The position numbers were made by a program, and so were the translations under genes. The notes beneath the pieces were generated by a model, which was given only the letters and a program-made list of their open reading frames with translations, was not told the origin of the DNA and did no database searches. A stretch of DNA of 64,000 nt from a virus, in the IMG/VR virus record IMGVR_UViG_3300031857_000010, positions 1 through 64,000 of that record, one strand, 5' to 3'. Position 1 is the first letter of the stretch, and each line of letters begins with the position of its first letter. Below, in pieces: positions 55,455-62,983 of the stretch.

Positions 55455-56142
55455 TAGTTATTTTTGATTCTATAATAAATTTAGTTCTGTCTATTTTTAG
55501 ACTATTATAATCAAAATTAATAATTTCTTCCTTATTTTCAAAAATAACTTCTATTATTTTATTTTTATTGAAACATGACATGATATTTTTAGGATAATTA
55601 TCAAAGATTTGTAAGTTATTCTCCAGTTCTAGTGGGTTTTCAAAATTTATATTTTTTATAAATTTTAATAATTCTTTGCCTCTATATACTGTTCCGTCTA
55701 AATTTAATGGATAACCAAAATCCATATAGTGAACCGACCAATCCCAGTATAATAAATTGTTTTTTTCTTCTATAGGTTTAAAAATATTGTCACAATTCAT
55801 ATTTGAACAAAAAGTAATATTTTTCCCTAAGGATAAACTAAAACAAAAAACTTCATCATTTTTTAGACAATTATCAATTTCCTCTATACGAAATTCATCG
55901 TAACATAGTTTATTTTCATCAAGGATCATATAATTGATACTTGTATTTTCATTAATTTCTGAAATTAAATCATTCTTTAAATTATTGGTTTTTATTATTT
56001 TACATCCCAATATTTCAGTATATAATTTATTGTTTTGATCAAAAATTACAATTTGATTATCACCAATCGCTTTTTGATTTAAACTTTTAATTAGAATGTT
56101 TAAATTCTCTTTATTTTTATTAAAAAAAATTATAGTTTTCAT
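55438..56142 (-). CDS. Degenerate GT-A-like protein, unknown
   Basis: This 234-residue protein begins MKTIIFFNKNKENLNILIKS. The layout (an N-terminal beta-alpha-beta fold, a MILDENKLC stretch near 92, then FCFSLSLGKNITFC and YWDWSVHYMDFGYPLNLDGT) is that of a GT-A fold. The metal-binding motif is not clear, and the protein lacks an obvious C-terminal acceptor domain. It sits between two GT2-like genes with overlaps of 4 and 17 bases. Perhaps a non-catalytic or rapidly evolving GT. Confidence 0.5.
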   Translation of the reverse strand: MKTIIFFNKNKENLNILIKSLNQKAIGDNQIVIFDQNNKLYTEILGCKIIKTNNLKNDLISEINENTSINYMILDENKLCYDEFRIEEIDNCLKNDEVFCFSLSLGKNITFCSNMNCDNIFKPIEEKNNLLYWDWSVHYMDFGYPLNLDGTVYRGKELLKFIKNINFENPLELENNLQIFDNYPKNIMSCFNKNKIIEVIFENKEEIINFDYNSLKIDRTKFIIESKITNEFIN

Positions 56143-56969
56143 GCTTTTAATTGTTTTTTATTTTGAATTATTTCTAAAGTATCATAATAAAGATCGGAAT
56201 TAATTTTTTCCGAATTTAAAGGATTGTCAATATTATAAAAATACATTACATCGCTTATGTGAAATGTTTTTTCAAATCCTGCCAAATCAGCCAAAGGATA
56301 AAATAATGCATAGTTAGAACAGGTTGAAAACCATTCACCTTTATCATCAGTAAAATATTCGAATTTCGGGTCTAATTGACAAAATTTATCATAAAGTGAT
56401 TTTCTAAAAGTAATTGGATGGGAAAATTTAGGTGTTATTCTTCTTAATATAGGAAATTCTTTTTCTTGATAAGTGGTAGAATAGCATTTTTTACCATCTG
56501 TCAATTTAGAAGATCCATAAGTCATCAAACAATCTTTTTCATTATAGATTTCATTTATTTTTTTTAGAACGTTTTTATTTGATAACCAGTCGTCACCATA
56601 TAAAATAAAAATAATATCATCAGGATCCGTCGAAGCATTTATAATAGCATTGTGAATATTCGGTAGAGCAGTAAGTCTTCTACTTGATTTCCAAGCATTT
56701 ACCTTTAAACATTTGGTTATTTCTAGTATGGGATGAATTTCGGTGATTATTAATTCTCCTTTTTCATCCCTGACAGGTTCATTTTTATCATCTGTCTGGT
56801 AAATACAAGCAGGTATTTTATTATAGCTATCGTCATTTGAAAAATCGTCTATAAATAAAACTTCATAATTATCATAATCTTGAGTCAGTACTGAATTAAC
56901 ACACATGTCAAAATAATCTCCGGGATTATGCAAGGGAATGATGACCTTAATTTTGTTATTTTTTATCAT
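56139..56969 (-). CDS. GT2-family glycosyltransferase
   Basis: This 276-residue protein is the first gene of sugar cluster II. IKVIIPLHNPGDYFDMCVNS, VLTQDYDNYEVLFIDDFSND near 28-47, and FILYGDDWLSNKNVLKKINE near 122-141 (GDD as metal-binding motif) are a textbook GT2 core. TFRKSLYDKFCQLDPKFEYF is the acceptor side. Upstream, a TGCTTATA sequence lies 10 nt before the ATG; it matches the candidate promoter in 6 of 8 positions, so the operon start is uncertain. It faces a plus-strand gene across an 80-base spacer. Confidence 0.78.
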   Translation of the reverse strand: MIKNNKIKVIIPLHNPGDYFDMCVNSVLTQDYDNYEVLFIDDFSNDDSYNKIPACIYQTDDKNEPVRDEKGELIITEIHPILEITKCLKVNAWKSSRRLTALPNIHNAIINASTDPDDIIFILYGDDWLSNKNVLKKINEIYNEKDCLMTYGSSKLTDGKKCYSTTYQEKEFPILRRITPKFSHPITFRKSLYDKFCQLDPKFEYFTDDKGEWFSTCSNYALFYPLADLAGFEKTFHISDVMYFYNIDNPLNSEKINSDLYYDTLEIIQNKKQLKA

Positions 56970-57027
56970 GCATTAAAATTATAAGCAAACTTTTTAATTG
57001 AAATAATTGATTTTAAAAAAATTGTAA

Positions 57028-57035
57028 TATTTATA
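57028..57035 (+). promoter_or_regulatory. Candidate phage promoter octamer TATTTATA (for 57050-58101)
   Basis: Exact TATTTATA ending 14 nt before the ATG at 57050, in the 80-base divergent spacer. It is followed by AGAAAATATTTAAC. The upstream sequence TTGATTTT-N7-ATTGT-AA is shared with the element before 26485. Confidence 0.5.
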
Positions 57036-57049
57036 AGAAAATATTTAAC

Positions 57050-57403
57050 ATGAAGACAAATAAAATTACAAAAGATTTTATTTTAGAATCAATTGAAAAA
57101 CAAGCTAAAATATACGCTAGAAAAGCTGAGCTTTATGATCTTATAAAAGAAGTTAATGAAGAATTAAAAAGTTTAAATGAAAATTCTCCAGTTGCATCTT
57201 TTGGTTTTATAGCATCTAATGATGCTTTTGGAAGAAGTAAAACTGGTTTTGCCTCTACTCCTAATATTTCTTATATAGCTCAACTTGAACAAGAAATGAA
57301 TTCTAATAATATAAATGAAGAAAATCTAATGGAAATAGATGAGTTGAAAAAAGAAAACGAAACTCTAAAAAAAGAAATCGAAGATTTAAAGAAGAAAAAA
57401 TAA
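57050..57403 (+). CDS. Helical coiled-coil protein (117 aa)
   Basis: A 117-residue protein of unknown function. An N-terminal helix (ITKDFILESIEKQAKIYARK) is followed by a central Phe/Ser/Gly-rich segment (ASFGFIASNDAFGRSKTGFA) and a charged coiled coil ending in KKEIEDLKKKK. It is the first gene of the plus-strand pair with the acidic protein and has a perfect candidate promoter. No known motif; it could be a scaffold or internal head protein, but that is speculation. Confidence 0.6.
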   Translation: MKTNKITKDFILESIEKQAKIYARKAELYDLIKEVNEELKSLNENSPVASFGFIASNDAFGRSKTGFASTPNISYIAQLEQEMNSNNINEENLMEIDELKKENETLKKEIEDLKKKK

Positions 57404-57456
57404 TTTTTTCACATATTTAATATTATATACACAAATTAATAAAAAATTCAAATAAA

Positions 57457-58101
57457 ATGAAAATCACAAAATCACAGCTTGTGCAAATTATAAAAGAAGA
57501 AGCAGATTCTTTCAAAAAAGAATTAAAACTTAAAAAAGAATTAGCTGAAATTGAAAAGCAATTGAACGAAGTTCATGCAAATGGAGAAATGAGTTCTACT
57601 GAAGATGATGGAGTTCATTCTGGTCAGAGAAAACCAGTATTCAAGAAAAAGGGAAGTCATTTGATTGAAGTAGAAGATGAAGGTAATGATCAAGAAGCTT
57701 TGTTAAATGCTTTAAAAACAATTGCATCTGCTTGTGGTTTGACTGGTACTATTGAGTTAGATTCTGAAGAAGAAGTTGAAATGGGTGATGAAGAAGATGT
57801 TGATGTTGATGTAGTTGAGCCAGAAACTTCTGATGAAGAAGGTGAAGAGGATGAAGAAGGTGAAGAAGAGAAAGAAGATGAACAAGAAGAAGGTGAAATA
57901 GAAGAAGTAGATATGGAAGAAGAATCTATGGAAGAAGGTGAAATGGAAGAAGAAGGCGTTAAAGAAGAAGGTGAAATGGAAGAGGAAGGTGTTAAAGAAG
58001 AAGGTGAAATGGAAGAAGAAGGTACCAAAGAAGAAAATAAAATCATGAACGAATCTTTCGAAAGAAAGAGAATGATGGAATTGGCAGGTATCAAGAAGTA
58101 A
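57457..58101 (+). CDS. Highly acidic repeat protein
   Basis: This 214-residue protein has a helical N-terminus (MKITKSQLVQIIKEEADSFK), a central glycine-containing domain, an extremely Glu/Asp-rich half from about residue 100, and three tandem copies of EEGEMEEEGVK near the end. It closes with NESFERKRMMELAGIKK. The N-terminal ITKSQL...IIKEE pattern and this ending recur in small proteins of environmental T4-like phages. The acidic repeat could bind a basic partner or mimic DNA, but that is speculative. A strong terminator follows the stop. Confidence 0.65.
   Translation: MKITKSQLVQIIKEEADSFKKELKLKKELAEIEKQLNEVHANGEMSSTEDDGVHSGQRKPVFKKKGSHLIEVEDEGNDQEALLNALKTIASACGLTGTIELDSEEEVEMGDEEDVDVDVVEPETSDEEGEEDEEGEEEKEDEQEEGEIEEVDMEEESMEEGEMEEEGVKEEGEMEEEGVKEEGEMEEEGTKEENKIMNESFERKRMMELAGIKK
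57931..58029 (+). repeat. Three tandem 33-nt repeats in the acidic gene
   Basis: Three copies (57931, 57964, 57997) of a 33-base unit encode Glu-Glu-Gly-Glu-Met-Glu-Glu-Glu-Gly-Val/Thr-Lys, with only a few base changes. Recent in-frame duplications are likely, and copy number may vary between relatives. Confidence 0.9.
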
Positions 58102-58137
58102 ATTACCACTACCAAATCAATATATATAATTTGAATT

Positions 58138-58166
58138 AGCCCGAAGAAATTCGGGCTTTTTCTTTT
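58138..58166 (+). terminator. Rho-independent terminator for the plus-strand pair
   Basis: The stem AGCCCGAA pairs perfectly with TTCGGGCT around a GAAA (GNRA) tetraloop, followed by TTTTCTTTT. It lies 36 bases downstream of the acidic gene stop. Confidence 0.95.
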
Positions 58167-58183
58167 AATAATTTTTTATAAAT

Positions 58184-58211
58184 AAAAAAACCCGAAAAAA
58201 ATTCGGGTTTT
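58184..58211 (-). terminator. Rho-independent terminator for the zinc-ribbon gene
   Basis: On the minus strand AAAACCCGAA pairs with TTCGGGTTTT around a 5-nt T loop, followed by a T run. It lies 22 bases past the stop of the 70-residue gene. Together with the element at 58138 it forms a pair of back-to-back terminators sharing the CCCGAA/TTCGGG core. Confidence 0.92.
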
Positions 58212-58232
58212 GAAATATTTTATATAATTCAA

Positions 58233-58445
58233 TTAAAGAATTATATTATTATTTTTTTGATACATTTCAAATGTAGATCCACAACAATTGCAATTATATA
58301 CTTTTACTTTTTTAACTTTTGGTTGTTGATGTGATGACTCATTTAATAGTTGATGTGAGTTTTCCACTATTGTTTTAATAGACTCTGTAAAAATTGGATT
58401 TGAGCAACCATTGGGACAATTAACTCTGTTTAGTAATTCTGACAT
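58233..58445 (-). CDS. Small zinc-ribbon protein (70 aa)
   Basis: This 70-residue protein begins MSELLNRVNCPNGCSNPIFT. Cys pairs CPNGC near residue 10 and CNCCG near 52 are spaced as in a zinc ribbon, with basic KVKKVKVYNC in front of the second pair. It is probably a small nucleic-acid- or protein-binding regulator. It has its own candidate promoter and terminator and lies between the acidic gene and PhoH. Confidence 0.7.
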   Translation of the reverse strand: MSELLNRVNCPNGCSNPIFTESIKTIVENSHQLLNESSHQQPKVKKVKVYNCNCCGSTFEMYQKNNNIIL

Positions 58446-58458
58446 TTTACTTTTTTTA

Positions 58459-58466
58459 TATAAATA
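58459..58466 (-). promoter_or_regulatory. Candidate phage promoter octamer TATTTATA (for 58233-58445)
   Basis: Exact TATTTATA on the minus strand, ending 13 nt before the ATG at 58445, in the 29-base gap after the PhoH stop. Confidence 0.5.
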
Positions 58467-58474
58467 GATTAAAA

Positions 58475-59182
58475 TTATTTATATTTATCTAAAATTTTTG
58501 AGATAACTTTATTTCTAACTATGTCGTTCTCAGAAAATCTAAACACCCCTATTTCTTCTAAATCAGATAATCTCGTCAGAGCATCATATAATCCAGTTTC
58601 TTTTGTGTCTTTGTATCTATCAGACTGTTCAAGATCTCCACTTATTATAAACTTTGAATTATATCCTATTCTTGTTAGTAAAGTTTTTACTTGTCTTGGT
58701 GTTGCGTTTTGAAATTCTTCAGCAATTACTATGGCATTGTCTATATTTATACCTCTCATAAAAGCAAGCGGTATAACTTTTATATATTCTCTTTCGATTA
58801 AACTTTGTACTCTATTTTTTCCTAATGCTTTTTCAAATAGATAAATTGAAGAATAAATATACGGTTCCATTTTTTCCTCTAATGAACCTTTTAAATATCC
58901 AAGTTTTTCATCAGCTTCAACTGCTGGTGTACATAGAATAATCTGATAAAAATCTGTATTTGGATTTTTTAAAAGCTCTAATGCTTTGAGAATAGATATC
59001 ATCGATTTTCCGACACCCGCTGGTCCAGAACAAATAATTATTTCCTTATTATCTATGAGTTCTAAAAATTCTTTTTGACTATTATTTTTTGGTTGGAAAT
59101 ATAAATCTCCTATTAAAATTTCTAAATCTTTTTTGGTTTCATTTTGGTAACCACTGATTCTAGTCTTTTTCTTAGATGCCAT
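58475..59182 (-). CDS. phoH: PhoH-like ATPase
   Basis: This 235-residue protein matches the PhoH family: Walker A IICSGPAGVGKSMISILKAL near 51-70, ILCTPAVEADEKLGYLKGSL near 83-102, and NAIVIAEEFQNATPRQVKTL near 146-165, then FIISGDLEQSDRYKD near 172. The Walker B acid-acid reads EE in VIAEEFQN where most homologues have DE. PhoH-like genes are common in T4-like phages and are often assigned to RNA or nucleotide metabolism, though their role is unresolved. It has a perfect candidate promoter 15 nt upstream. Confidence 0.88.
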   Translation of the reverse strand: MASKKKTRISGYQNETKKDLEILIGDLYFQPKNNSQKEFLELIDNKEIIICSGPAGVGKSMISILKALELLKNPNTDFYQIILCTPAVEADEKLGYLKGSLEEKMEPYIYSSIYLFEKALGKNRVQSLIEREYIKVIPLAFMRGINIDNAIVIAEEFQNATPRQVKTLLTRIGYNSKFIISGDLEQSDRYKDTKETGLYDALTRLSDLEEIGVFRFSENDIVRNKVISKILDKYK

Positions 59183-59197
59183 ATAAAATCATTTATT

Positions 59198-59205
59198 TAT
59201 AAATA
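59198..59205 (-). promoter_or_regulatory. Candidate phage promoter octamer TATTTATA (for PhoH)
   Basis: Exact TATTTATA on the minus strand, ending 15 nt before the PhoH ATG at 59182, in the 118-base divergent spacer. Confidence 0.5.
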
Positions 59206-59276
59206 TATTATAATTATTATTATATGTAATCAATTGATAAAATTAATTTTTTAAAAGATTAATAATTTTAGTTGAC

Positions 59277-59284
59277 TATTTATT
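59277..59284 (+). promoter_or_regulatory. Candidate promoter variant TATTTATT (for 59301-60646)
   Basis: TATTTATT (7 of 8) ends 16 nt before the ATG at 59301. With the PhoH element on the opposite strand it makes the 59183-59300 spacer a plausible divergent promoter. Confidence 0.35.
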
Positions 59285-59300
59285 ATAATAAATTAGGATC

Positions 59301-60179
59301 ATGAAAAAAAGAATTTCTATTGAAGAAATTGAGGATATAATTAAAGAAAAACTAAAACAAAATGGTGTTTTAGAGGTAATTAGTCAAGAAAAAATTTCTG
59401 AAATAAAAAATAAAATTAAAGATATTTTGGAAGCTGGTAAAAAACTTGATGAACAAGAATTAGATGTAAAACCTGTTCAAACTGTTAATCCTAATATTAC
59501 TGTGAAAACTACAGAAGATCCTGAAAAAACAGATATTATAAAGAAAGAGACTGAGCTTGATATAAAAGAAAAAGAATTAATTAATAAAGAAATAGAATTA
59601 GAAGATAAAGAAAAAAAACTAGAAGATAAACAAGAGGAATTGAGCTATAAGCCAGAAATTCCTGAAGTTTTAAGAAATATAAAACCCGGTGAAATTATTG
59701 TTTTTGATACTAATGAATTGAGTTTGGGGTTTGAAAATTTATCTAACAGGAAATTCAGATTAAAATCAGATCCTGATGACAAGAAATCAATTAAAGATTT
59801 ATGGTTGTTAAGTGCAATTACTAAAACAGACGTTTATAAAATAGAGTTAAAGAAAATTGGAGAACTGGATTTTAACCCATATGAAGGGACTACTGAATTT
59901 AAAAATATCACACAGTTTGATATAGAATCTACTAATGAAAGTAATGAATCTGATCATAATGTGCAATCAGCTGTGAAAAGTCAATTTCCTAATGAGGAAC
60001 AAGAGATGTTAGATTCTGTAGAGCCGATTAAAAATGTTACTCAACCATTAATGAATGTAAATGATTTAGAGAAAGAAAAATTTGAGAATAATTTTAAAGA
60101 TGTGATTACTAAAATAGTCAGTGATCAACTTAATAAAATTAGTTCAGAGACCACTAAAAAAAATATTTTCAGTTTATGA
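59301..60179 (+). CDS. Coiled-coil protein, unknown (292 aa)
   Basis: This 292-residue protein begins MKKRISIEEIEDIIKEKLKQ, with a strongly helical coiled coil at about 75-115 (ETELDIKEKELINKEIELED and following). A mid-domain (GEIIVFDTNELSLGFENLSN near 130-150) and an acidic C-terminal helix follow. It resembles phage scaffold or head-core proteins in overall shape, but no family is recognised. Its stop overlaps the next gene by 4 bases (ATGA). Confidence 0.6.
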   Translation: MKKRISIEEIEDIIKEKLKQNGVLEVISQEKISEIKNKIKDILEAGKKLDEQELDVKPVQTVNPNITVKTTEDPEKTDIIKKETELDIKEKELINKEIELEDKEKKLEDKQEELSYKPEIPEVLRNIKPGEIIVFDTNELSLGFENLSNRKFRLKSDPDDKKSIKDLWLLSAITKTDVYKIELKKIGELDFNPYEGTTEFKNITQFDIESTNESNESDHNVQSAVKSQFPNEEQEMLDSVEPIKNVTQPLMNVNDLEKEKFENNFKDVITKIVSDQLNKISSETTKKNIFSL

Positions 60180-60646
60180 TATCCGAATCATATAAAAATA
60201 GAATAAAAAAATTAAGTGGTATTAGACTTAATGAGGTAGAATTAAATGCCACTTCTGGAAGGAGTGGTAAAAATACATTTGGATATTTTGTCGAAGAATA
60301 CTTATTAAATGTAGGGGAAATTTTCTTTAATGATCTCAAGAAAAAAATAAACGAAAACCAAAATAAAAATTTGGAAATAAAAAATTCCAATAATAAAATA
60401 CAAAATAATTCAGTTTTAATAAATTTTCAAATAGAAGATACTACAGATAGAAATAATATTGAAGAACTTGATTTCTCTATAACTTTTTTGGTAAAAATAG
60501 AGTCTAATTCTAATACTGTTGCTTTATTAAAATATGAAAATGTAAATGACGAATTCAATCTGCAATCAAAACATTCAGAAAATGACTTGCAAGATTTTAT
60601 AAATGAAATCACTTTGAGAGTGATTAATGTGGAAAAGACAAATTAA
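60176..60646 (+). CDS. Unknown protein with LSGI motif (156 aa)
   Basis: A 156-residue protein that starts MISESYKNRIKKLSGIRLNE, a motif much like the end of the acidic protein (NESFERKRMMELAGIKK). The rest is a beta-rich domain with an acidic middle (NNIEELDFSITFLVKIESNS). Coupled by an ATGA overlap to the coiled-coil gene, so the two products probably act together. Function unknown. Confidence 0.55.
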   Translation: MISESYKNRIKKLSGIRLNEVELNATSGRSGKNTFGYFVEEYLLNVGEIFFNDLKKKINENQNKNLEIKNSNNKIQNNSVLINFQIEDTTDRNNIEELDFSITFLVKIESNSNTVALLKYENVNDEFNLQSKHSENDLQDFINEITLRVINVEKTN

Positions 60647-60693
60647 TATTCTTTTTTTCTATATTTTAATTTAATTTAACAAAAACAATAAAT

Positions 60694-61011
60694 ATGATTT
60701 ACTGGAAAATTACAAATTTATCAAATCAAAACGCTAAATTAATTGTTAGCACAGCACCAAACCATTCAAAAGGTTTAATTATAAAACCCGGAGAGTTTTG
60801 CCTATCTAATCCGAAACAAACCCCGGTGATGGATGCCCAAATAAGAAGAGGACTTATTAGTGTTGAAAAAGAATTTGATAATTCAAAATATGGATTTAAA
60901 ATAGCAGAGGCTTATAATTTAGACATTCTAAATAATTTAATTCAGCAGGAAGAAGATAAAATGAAACAAGCTAAAATTGATGCTGAAAACTATATAAACA
61001 ATCCTGAATAA
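60694..61011 (+). CDS. Unknown small protein (105 aa)
   Basis: This 105-residue protein begins MIYWKITNLSNQNAKLIVST. It contains HSKGLIIKPGEFCLSNPKQT and RGLISVEKEFDNSKYGFKIA, and a Lys/Glu helix at the C-terminus. It is a small beta-domain with a helix, with no known family. It is part of a plus-strand run, 4 bases before the next gene, and follows a 47-base A/T gap. Confidence 0.5.
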   Translation: MIYWKITNLSNQNAKLIVSTAPNHSKGLIIKPGEFCLSNPKQTPVMDAQIRRGLISVEKEFDNSKYGFKIAEAYNLDILNNLIQQEEDKMKQAKIDAENYINNPE

Positions 61012-61015
61012 TTTT

Positions 61016-61633
61016 ATGAAAGAAACTTTTAATTATATAGCAAATAATTATACTTATATAGATTCAACTGAAATATCCAATATAACAACCACAACATCAT
61101 TAACAGGTGTAAGTAGTTCTAATTCTGGATACATTACGTTGAGTAATCCAATCACATACAATGGTACAGATTTCATTACTCTTCAGGGAAATACAACAGC
61201 AGGAATCAATACTAATATAGTTAATGTTGATAATTTAAATATCAAACAATCTTTTATAAAAAATATTTTAGATAGAGTTATTGAAATTAGAAGTTTAACC
61301 AAAAAAGCTTTTTATGAATTTTTTGACATTAAAAAAATAGTTTATTATAAAAACAGTACTAAAATTGTTTGTACAAAAAATGTGGATTTAGAATACATAG
61401 ATGAACTTAAAGACACGTCAGAACTTTTGTTGGAATGTATTGACGTTCCTTTTGACGACTACAAAAAAAAAGCTATTAGAAAAACAGATAATAATATCAA
61501 TTTAAACGGCAGTAATTCAATATGGGTTACTTCAGGTACTAATACTATTACTATAAATAATTCAAACACTTATATAAGTCCTAATAATTTTAATTGGATT
61601 TACAATACAAATAATATAACTTATACGGCTTAG
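61016..61633 (+). CDS. Unknown protein, Thr/Asn-rich (205 aa)
   Basis: This 205-residue protein begins MKETFNYIANNYTYIDSTEI. The N-terminal ~65 and C-terminal ~45 residues are rich in Thr, Ser, Asn and Ile, as in virion proteins. A central helical, charged domain (KNILDRVIEIRSLTKKAFYE) lies between. No known family. It follows the previous gene after 4 bases and is followed by 51 bases of A/T-rich spacer. Confidence 0.5.
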   Translation: MKETFNYIANNYTYIDSTEISNITTTTSLTGVSSSNSGYITLSNPITYNGTDFITLQGNTTAGINTNIVNVDNLNIKQSFIKNILDRVIEIRSLTKKAFYEFFDIKKIVYYKNSTKIVCTKNVDLEYIDELKDTSELLLECIDVPFDDYKKKAIRKTDNNINLNGSNSIWVTSGTNTITINNSNTYISPNNFNWIYNTNNITYTA

Positions 61634-61684
61634 TATTTTATTTGTTTTTTTTATTTAGTATTTTTTGAGAAATAATTAAAAAAT

Positions 61685-62947
61685 ATGTCAGATAATCAAA
61701 TTAAAATTTTAATGGTGCCAAGTGATTTGGCGGGTGTTGGTCATTACAGAAATATTTGGCCCGGTCAAGAAATTAATAAAAAATTCGGTAATCAATTCAA
61801 AATTGAGATTGATCATACACCAGATTTTAATAATGTTGATTTTTTCGCTCAATTTGATATTGTTCATTTTCATAGACAGTTAGGTCCATTTGAAAATCAA
61901 GAAAAATTAATTAAGGAACTTAGAAGCAGAGGTGTTGTAGTTGTGATGGATTTAGATGATTACTGGATGCCATCAAAAGATCATCCTATGTACGGTGCAG
62001 CCCTCAAAGAGAAATTGGCAGAGAAAGTTACTGCTACATTTAAAATGGTAGATTATGTGACCACAACTACTGATATTTTTGCAAGTCATATTAAGAGATA
62101 TAATCCAAATGTAAAAGTCGTTCCAAATGCTATTGATATGGCACATCCTATGTGGGCTCAAGAGAATACAAAAAAAACAGACAGAGTTAGAATATCTTGG
62201 ATTGGTGGTTCCAGTCATGCAAAAGATTTAGAGTTGCTTAAGAACTCTATGAATATATTGCACAATGACTCGAATTTGAGAAACAAATATCAAATTGTAA
62301 TGTGTGGTTATGATATTCGTGGCTATATAACAGAAGTCGACCAAGATGGTAATGTAATTAATAACAGAAAAATAACTCCTCAAGAAACAATATGGAACGT
62401 ATTTGAAGGAGTTTTTACAGATAATTATAATCCTAATTTTATATCAGAAGATTATAAAAAATATTTATTGAAGTGTGAAAACGCTCAATTTAAAGGATTT
62501 GATGTTTATGAAGGACCATATGTTAGAAGGTGGACTCTTCCACTTACTCAGTATGGAAAACACTATAATTATTGTGATGTTTGTTTGGCTCCCTTAGCTG
62601 AAAATACATTTAATGAAGTTAAGTCTGAATTGAAAATCATAGAAGCTGGTTTGACTAAGAAAGTTCTTATAGCACAAGAATATGGTATTTATAAAGAATT
62701 GATAAAGAATGGTGAAAATGGAATTTTAATTCCTAAATCTAAAAACGTAAGAGGTTGGTATGAGGCAATTAGAAAGGTCGTAAACGATAAAGAATACAGA
62801 GAGAAATTAGCGAACAATCTTTATGAATTTGTGAAAGACAAATATACTTTGGAGATAGTAACCGCAAATAGGGTTCAGTGGTATAAAGAAATTGTTGAAA
62901 AAGCTCAAAAAAATAAACCAATTCTTCAAGAGTCTTACTCAAACTAA
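61685..62947 (+). CDS. GT-B (GT4-like) glycosyltransferase
   Basis: This 420-residue protein has a GT-B fold: ILMVPSDLAGVGHYRNIWPG near 8-27, VVVVMDLDDYWMPSKDHPMY near 85-104, ISWIGGSSHAKDLELLKNSM near 168-187, and a donor site near 305-330 with VCLAPLAENTFNEVKSELKI and IIEAGLTKKVLIAQEYGIYK (E-x-x-E type). It is the only sugar gene in the right-hand part of the window. Its presence among phage genes away from the clusters suggests a distinct target. Confidence 0.78.
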   Translation: MSDNQIKILMVPSDLAGVGHYRNIWPGQEINKKFGNQFKIEIDHTPDFNNVDFFAQFDIVHFHRQLGPFENQEKLIKELRSRGVVVVMDLDDYWMPSKDHPMYGAALKEKLAEKVTATFKMVDYVTTTTDIFASHIKRYNPNVKVVPNAIDMAHPMWAQENTKKTDRVRISWIGGSSHAKDLELLKNSMNILHNDSNLRNKYQIVMCGYDIRGYITEVDQDGNVINNRKITPQETIWNVFEGVFTDNYNPNFISEDYKKYLLKCENAQFKGFDVYEGPYVRRWTLPLTQYGKHYNYCDVCLAPLAENTFNEVKSELKIIEAGLTKKVLIAQEYGIYKELIKNGENGILIPKSKNVRGWYEAIRKVVNDKEYREKLANNLYEFVKDKYTLEIVTANRVQWYKEIVEKAQKNKPILQESYSN

Positions 62948-62960
62948 TTAAATTTCTTAA

Positions 62961-62968
62961 TATTTATA
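62961..62968 (+). promoter_or_regulatory. Candidate phage promoter octamer TATTTATA (for 62984-63799)
   Basis: Exact TATTTATA ending 15 nt before the ATG at 62984, in the 36-base gap after the GT gene stop. The following bases are ATTAAAAATATAATT. Confidence 0.5.
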
Positions 62969-62983
62969 ATTAAAAATATAATT

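Noticed and set aside
8039-56800. Plus-strand open frames of 60-100 codons inside the sugar genes
   Set aside because: All lie fully within minus-strand genes with recognisable products, have low-complexity translations and no leader.
38494-56969. Bacterial chromosomal O-antigen locus rather than phage
   Set aside because: The cluster is flanked by phage genes on both sides with the same composition and leader style, and lacks flippase, polymerase and other membrane genes.
59183-59300. tRNA or small RNA in the largest gap between genes
   Set aside because: No cloverleaf or strong hairpin is visible; the spacer looks like a divergent promoter region.
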